Shown here piece by piece: positions 7,436 to 10,577 of a stretch of 10,577 nt of DNA. Position 1 is the first letter of the stretch. The number at the start of each line of letters is the position of its first letter. The position numbers and the translations under genes are program-made. Source of the DNA: Verrucomicrobiota bacterium. Lineage in GTDB: Bacteria; Verrucomicrobiota; Verrucomicrobiia; Opitutales; Opitutaceae. A model generated the notes under the pieces. The model was not told the DNA's origin, did no database searches, and saw nothing but the letters and a program-made list of their open reading frames with translations. The stretch spans positions 1-10,577 of the forward strand of contig JAUPWC010000423.1 of the NCBI GenBank assembly GCA_030916665.1. The letters are read 5' to 3'.

Positions 7436-7964
7436 AAGCCAGGCTGATGCTCATCTTCCCGTTGGGACTGATGAGATTCACATTGCCCGTGTTCAGCTCC
7501 AGGTGGACCGTGCGGTTCACCGAGCCGCCGGTGTCGGCTTTCAGCACGTTCAGACGGTTCTGATTGATGAAATCCATCGTGGCGCGCGTGTTGCGCTCGC
7601 CGATCTTGAAGGGATCCTGTCCCGACAGCACGCTGGCGCCGCCGGCGATAAACAGCTTCAGGCGCGCGCGCTCGGCTTTCAGGCCGACCAAACCCTTGAA
7701 GAAAATAGGCAGGCCGGTGTCGGCAAACATCGCAGGCTGGGTCGCGGCCTTCTGCGGAGACACCGAAGCCTCGGGCAGCATCAGGTGGAGGATGCCGCCG
7801 CATTTTGCGCCGGGATCGTAGGCGATCACACCGATGCACGAGCCCAGGGCATACGTGCTCAGCACCGTGCCGGTGTTGTTCGACACGGCCATGTCCCCCA
7901 CGCCGACGACGACACGTTGCGCGAACAGGGAGGAAAGAGAGGAAATGGTCGGGGCGCCGCTCAT
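7434..7964 (-). CDS. cheD: Chemoreceptor glutamine deamidase CheD
   Basis: CheD deamidates specific glutamines in methyl-accepting chemotaxis proteins, creating methylation sites and tuning receptor sensitivity. In many species CheC or CheY-P feeds back on it. From this ATG the protein has 176 residues. The diagnostic stretch STYALGSCIGVIAYDPGAKC followed by GGILHLMLP contains Thr37, Cys43 and His60. These have the same 6- and 17-residue spacings as the Thr21-Cys27-His44 triad of Thermotoga CheD, so the enzyme should be active. The rest also fits the family: LFIAGGASVL, IGERNTRATMDFI, DTGGSVNRTVHLEL and a closing short strand. A GTG three codons upstream (7973) is an alternative start, with GGAAG seven bases before it. 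No cheC is in the window. The gene is transcribed away from the MCP operon and is separated from the receptor operon by 114 bp. Confidence 0.95.
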   Translation of the reverse strand: MSGAPTISSLSSLFAQRVVVGVGDMAVSNNTGTVLSTYALGSCIGVIAYDPGAKCGGILHLMLPEASVSPQKAATQPAMFADTGLPIFFKGLVGLKAERARLKLFIAGGASVLSGQDPFKIGERNTRATMDFINQNRLNVLKADTGGSVNRTVHLELNTGNVNLISPNGKMSISLA

Positions 7965-8032
7965 GGTTGGCACGCCTGCGCTTCCTGCGCGCTGGCCCTG
8001 GCAGGTGATTGGTGTGGGAAAGACATGGGTTG

Positions 8033-8046
8033 CGGCGCTTGCGCCG
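8033..8046. repeat. Short GC palindrome upstream of cheD
   Basis: CGGCGC (8033-8038), a TT spacer and GCGCCG (8041-8046) form a near-perfect palindrome about 70 bp upstream of the cheD start. It could be a hairpin in the cheD leader or an operator for a dimeric regulator, but in such GC-rich DNA it may also be chance. Confidence 0.3.
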
Positions 8047-8159
8047 ACATTTCCTCACTCGTCGCGCCAGCGCCGAACTTTAGCCAAGGCATGCGCTTTG
8101 CGGCAGATTTCCGCCTGAAGCGAGGGTGGGGGCGCAACCATCCGGCGCATCGTGGATGA

Positions 8160-8260
8160 AAGCACGCTTCCAGCAGGTGGTCCGGTCGGAAGTTCAAAAA
8201 CCGCTAAAGCCGTCCCGGCCCGCGCCGATGGAAACCGGGATAGGTTCGGTGTGTGGGGAA
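8160..8260 (+). ncRNA. Candidate structured leader or small RNA ahead of the porin operon
   Basis: Plus-strand RNA here can fold into CTTCC/GGAAG (8167-8171 with 8188-8192) and TCCCGG/CCGGGA (8213-8218 with 8235-8240). A closing pair ACCG/CGGT (8200-8203 with 8247-8250) surrounds the second hairpin. The conserved-looking CTAAAGCCG and TAGGTT segments form its internal loop. A strong intrinsic terminator follows at once. The heptamer GGCCCGC occurs at 8217-8223 and again as the terminator's left arm at 8261-8267, so the upstream copy could compete for the right arm. This fits either a riboswitch or attenuator controlling the porin operon, or an independent small RNA. I cannot assign a known family. 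Confidence 0.35.
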
Positions 8261-8291
8261 GGCCCGCCAAGATTTGGCGGGCTTTCCTTTT
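8255..8291 (+). terminator. Strong intrinsic terminator upstream of the porin gene
   Basis: GCCCGCCAA (8262-8270) pairs perfectly with TTGGCGGGC (8274-8282) across a three-base loop. The stem extends outwards through a G-U pair to about 14 bp, and TTTT follows. The same hairpin lacks a T-tract on the minus strand, so it acts on plus-strand RNA. No protein gene lies immediately upstream on that strand, and the porin begins 95 bp downstream, which implies attenuation or a small-RNA end. Confidence 0.7.
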
Positions 8292-8385
8292 CCGCCCTAC
8301 CTCCGCGCACGTTATGCTAAGACCCGGCGAATGACTTCTGTCGCTAAAGAATCTGTGTCCCGTGCCGAAAATGCCAACTACCACC

Positions 8386-9585
8386 ATGAAACACCTCAAT
8401 AACTCGCTCCTCCGTGCGGCTGGATTTCTTGCCGCCTTCGCTACCACCTTATCGGCCTCGGTATCCATCGGCTCCAAGGATAACATCCAGATTGGCGGCT
8501 TCTTCAGCCAGGGATGGATAAAAAGTTCCGGCAACAACTATCCCGTCGAGGCCCTCGACGGCACCGGTGATTTTCGTGAAATGGCCATTAACATCAACAC
8601 GACCGTGGGTTCCCACCTGCGACTTGGCGCCCAGGGCTTCGCGCAGAGCATTGGAAACTATGGCAACGACAAGGTCCTGTTGGACTGGGCCGTTGTTGAC
8701 TACAACTTTCGTCCGGAATTCGGCCTGCGCGCGGGTCGGGTCAAGTTCCCGAAGGGTCTTTACGGGGAGGCCCTGGACCTCGACATGGTTCGGCCCTTCG
8801 TCTTCCTCCCGATGGGTATTTACAATCCGGTGACCCGCGATTTCAACGCCTCCTTCAACGGCGCCATGGTCTATGGCTCGATTGGCGCGGGCCGGGCGGG
8901 CACATTTGACTACAAAGTGTTCTTTGGCGACATTCCCATGAACTCCGACCAGGGCGTCGCTGACTTTTTCACGACCACCGGTATTTATGCTGCGCCCGGC
9001 GTGCAGGAACTGGGCATGGATTACACCACCGGTGCCCAAGTCTTCTGGAACACGCCGCTCAGCGGTCTGCGGATAGGCGTCTCGTACAGCTACCTCTCAA
9101 AGGTTTTTGGCAACGGCAAGTTCGCCTATTTTCCCGCGGCTGACATCAAGGTCGTGGGCGACAAATACTCCTACAAAACCGTTTCGGTCGAGTACATCCG
9201 GAATAATTGGACCTTTGCCGCGGAGTGGGAAAGCGTGGGTGATACGTTTAACGTCACTTCCCTCGGCCCCGTCCAGAAGGAAGTTAGCGGCAGCGAGGTC
9301 TGGTACGTCTCCGCCGCCTATCGCCTGAACTCGCGCTTTGAGTTAGGCACCTACTTCAGCCGCATTGAAAACGCTAACGCCGCGGCCAACACGCCCTCGG
9401 CGCAACGCAAGCTCGACGACATCGCGATCAGCGCCCGTTTCGACCTCAACGAGAACGTCCTCTTCAAGGTCGAATATCACGAGATCGACGGCCGCATGGG
9501 CTTGTTCAACACCCCCCGCACTCCGAATCCGATCAAGAAGGACAGCTCTTCCTTCTTCGCCGCCAAGACCACCTTCAGCTTCTGA
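8386..9585 (+). CDS. Outer-membrane porin-like beta-barrel protein
   Basis: This 399-residue exported protein has a signal peptide (NNSLLRAAGFLAAFATTLSA, residues 5-24). The body has alternating-residue beta strands throughout and ends in Phe (KTTFSF), the usual outer-membrane assembly signal. The core segment FGLRAGRVKFPKGLYGEAL (112-130), followed by RPFVFLPMGIYNPV, is typical of general porin-like proteins that sit beside small PstS-like binding proteins. The solute cannot be inferred, and no anion- or sugar-specific motif is evident. In-frame GTG (8362) and ATG (8371) codons lie upstream. I chose the ATG at 8386 because it places a Lys and a hydrophobic stretch as a normal signal peptide; no start has a clear ribosome binding site. 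The next gene begins 20 nt after the stop, indicating an operon with the binding protein and the chemoreceptor. Confidence 0.85.
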   Translation: MKHLNNSLLRAAGFLAAFATTLSASVSIGSKDNIQIGGFFSQGWIKSSGNNYPVEALDGTGDFREMAININTTVGSHLRLGAQGFAQSIGNYGNDKVLLDWAVVDYNFRPEFGLRAGRVKFPKGLYGEALDLDMVRPFVFLPMGIYNPVTRDFNASFNGAMVYGSIGAGRAGTFDYKVFFGDIPMNSDQGVADFFTTTGIYAAPGVQELGMDYTTGAQVFWNTPLSGLRIGVSYSYLSKVFGNGKFAYFPAADIKVVGDKYSYKTVSVEYIRNNWTFAAEWESVGDTFNVTSLGPVQKEVSGSEVWYVSAAYRLNSRFELGTYFSRIENANAAANTPSAQRKLDDIAISARFDLNENVLFKVEYHEIDGRMGLFNTPRTPNPIKKDSSSFFAAKTTFSF

Positions 9586-9605
9586 GCCCTCGGGCACCCA
9601 CCGTC

Positions 9606-10031
9606 ATGAAATCCCTCACCTCCCGTCTGCTCGCCTGCGCCGTGCTCGCCCTGGCCGCCCTGCCGGCCACCGCTGCACCCGTGCTCATCGGCAACAAGAA
9701 CGTCGCCACCGAGAAACTCGACGGCGCCACCGTCAAGGCCGTGTTCCTCGGCAAGAAGGTCGCCTGGGACGGCGCCGGCCGCGTCGTCCTCGCCGTGCTC
9801 AAGACCGGCCCCGTCGCCGACGAATTCCTCCAGGGCTCCGTGGCGATGAATGCCAGCACCTTCAACAACCACTGGCGCCGCCTCGCCATGACCGGCGGCG
9901 GCACCGCGCCCAAGGCGTTCGAAAGCGCCGAGGACCTGCGCAAGTTCGTCGCCGAGACGCCCGGCGCCATCGGATTCGTCGATGCCGCCGCGGCCGATGC
10001 CTCGGTCGCCACGCTCACGCCCGCCTCCTGA
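9606..10031 (+). CDS. Small PstS-like periplasmic binding protein (single lobe)
   Basis: A 141-residue protein with a clear signal peptide (LLACAVLALAALPATAA, residues 8-24). The mature part follows the pattern of short 'phosphate ABC transporter substrate-binding' homologues: LDGATVKAVFLGKKVAWDGAGR (about 38-59), FLQGSVAMNASTFNNHWRRLAMTGGG (74-99), and ESAEDLRKFVAETPGAIGFVDAA near the C-terminus. It is less than half the length of true PstS and represents about one lobe of a type II binding protein. No ABC permease or ATPase accompanies it. It lies between a porin (20 nt upstream) and a chemoreceptor (48 nt downstream), which argues for a sensory or ligand-presenting role rather than uptake. 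Phosphate as ligand is not established; only the fold family is. Confidence 0.85.
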   Translation: MKSLTSRLLACAVLALAALPATAAPVLIGNKNVATEKLDGATVKAVFLGKKVAWDGAGRVVLAVLKTGPVADEFLQGSVAMNASTFNNHWRRLAMTGGGTAPKAFESAEDLRKFVAETPGAIGFVDAAAADASVATLTPAS

Positions 10032-10079
10032 TCCGCGTCCGCCTCCTGCCCTGTCTCCGTTCCCGTCACCTCTGCTCCC

Positions 10080-10577
10080 ATGTCTTCGTCCGCCTCCCGG
10101 TCCAGCGTTTTCAACCTGCGGCGCTCGTTCCTCGGCATCACGCTCGGGTTCGCCTTTCTGGCGGCCCTCATCGTGGTGCTCGGGGTGACCAGCTACCGCT
10201 TCTCGCAGTCGGGCTCCGCCCGCACCGCCGAGCTCAGCGAGCGCCTGCTGCCCGGCTTGCAGTCGCTGGCCCGGTTGCAGGAGGCGGTGCTGAAATACAA
10301 CCTGGCCAACCTCGAATACGTCACCGGCCGCGACGAGGAAACCCAGGCCCGCAAGCTCACCGAGGCCGCGGCGCTCCGCCGCGCCGTCGGCGAGCACATG
10401 GGCGCCCTCGGCCGCAGCATCGAATCGGCCGAGGCCCGCGCCGGCCTCGATAAGGTCCAGGGCGCACTCGCGCAGTATGACGCCTCCGTCGGCCGTCTGC
10501 AGGAGGCGCTTAAGGCGAGCGATTTCGAGCGCGCCATGCAGATCCTCGACGGTGAGGTCGCCCGGGGCTACGCCGCC
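10080..10577 (+). CDS. Methyl-accepting chemotaxis protein, N-terminal part (3' end outside window)
   Basis: The frame is open from ATG 10080 to the window edge, giving 166 visible residues. A short cytoplasmic tail (about residues 1-15, Ser/Arg-rich) precedes a membrane helix, FLGITLGFAFLAALIVVLGV (about 17-36). A helical periplasmic region follows whose start, SERLLPGLQSLARLQEAVLKYNLANLEYVTG, resembles four-helix-bundle (4HB_MCP) sensor domains. The second membrane helix, HAMP and signalling hairpin would lie beyond base 10577. A sensor kinase or cyclase with the same N-terminus is possible, but nearby cheA and cheD and the upstream porin and binding-protein genes favour an MCP. No Shine-Dalgarno sequence is seen; the 48 nt leader is notably pyrimidine-rich. 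Confidence 0.75.
   Translation, partial: MSSSASRSSVFNLRRSFLGITLGFAFLAALIVVLGVTSYRFSQSGSARTAELSERLLPGLQSLARLQEAVLKYNLANLEYVTGRDEETQARKLTEAAALRRAVGEHMGALGRSIESAEARAGLDKVQGALAQYDASVGRLQEALKASDFERAMQILDGEVARGYAA

Larger units (their letters stand above)
7965..8385. promoter_or_regulatory. Divergent control region between cheD and the porin operon
   Basis: A 421 bp stretch with no convincing gene; reading frames crossing it lack family features and overlap real genes antisense. The cheD-proximal part contains a short GC palindrome. The porin-proximal part contains two hairpins, the second a strong intrinsic terminator, and then about 90 bp of less structured sequence before the porin ATG. A TATGCT (8313-8318) could be a -10 element beyond the terminator, but no good -35 precedes it. 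Promoters for cheD and for the porin operon must lie here unless transcription enters from further away. Confidence 0.7.

Noticed and set aside
8160..8260. A class I c-di-GMP (GEMM) riboswitch
   Set aside because: CGCTAAAGCC and the following GC hairpin faintly resemble the second half of that aptamer, but the first half, with its GAAA-capped hairpin and AGGGCAAACC-type segment, is absent. The resemblance is too weak to name.
8055..8537. A 160-codon minus-strand frame covering the cheD-porin intergenic region
   Set aside because: It overlaps the porin signal peptide antisense and crosses the terminator hairpin. No recognisable motif or credible start context was seen.
9606..10031. Naming the small binding protein PstS as part of a phosphate uptake system
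   Set aside because: It is under half the length of PstS, and no pstC, pstA, pstB or phoU gene is nearby. Only relationship to the fold family is supported.
9477..10397. A 306-codon minus-strand frame across the porin end, binding protein and MCP start
   Set aside because: The product is a Gly/Ala/Arg-rich low-complexity string opposite three coherent genes with signal peptides and membrane helices.
1..10577. Mobile elements, CRISPR arrays, tRNA or rRNA genes
   Set aside because: No transposase or integrase motifs, paired terminal repeats, spaced direct repeats or tRNA-like T-arms were found on either strand by eye.

Overview
The window looks like chromosome from a GC-rich, Gram-negative, chemotactic bacterium. 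Gram-negative character is shown by a TonB-dependent receptor, a porin ending in Phe and several signal peptides. Very GC-rich codons, weak Shine-Dalgarno signals and this gene mix would suit Opitutaceae (Verrucomicrobiota), but that placement is a guess because no rRNA or marker gene is present.

Layout. (1) Bases 1-2158, plus strand: the C-terminal two thirds of CheA followed 14 nt later by an HDOD-domain protein, closed by tandem hairpins, one with a T-rich tail. (2) Bases 2391-7319, minus strand: a compact three-gene unit read as TonB-dependent receptor, then a YfiR-like (DUF4154) periplasmic protein, then a hybrid sensor histidine kinase with a CHASE8-like periplasmic domain and HAMP. The last two genes overlap as ATGA. 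A sigma70-like promoter lies just before the receptor. (3) Bases 7434-7964, minus strand: cheD, the chemoreceptor glutamine deamidase, with its catalytic Thr-Cys-His spacing intact. (4) Bases 7965-8385: a 421 bp divergent control region with no convincing gene. It holds a strong plus-strand intrinsic terminator preceded by a second hairpin that repeats the terminator's left arm, an attenuator-like arrangement. (5) Bases 8386-10577, plus strand: an outer-membrane porin, a small one-lobe PstS-like secreted binding protein, and the N-terminus of a methyl-accepting chemotaxis protein that runs off the window.

How the genes may work together. Two envelope-spanning sensory modules appear to sit inside a chemotaxis locus. 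The first (receptor / YfiR-like / CHASE8 kinase) has the plan of the Pseudomonas YfiBNR system, with a TonB receptor in place of the outer-membrane lipoprotein YfiB and a histidine kinase in place of the diguanylate cyclase YfiN. The second (porin / short binding protein / MCP) would let a solute cross the outer membrane, be bound in the periplasm and be reported to a chemoreceptor feeding CheA, with CheD tuning receptor sensitivity. Both are inferences from domain content and gene order.
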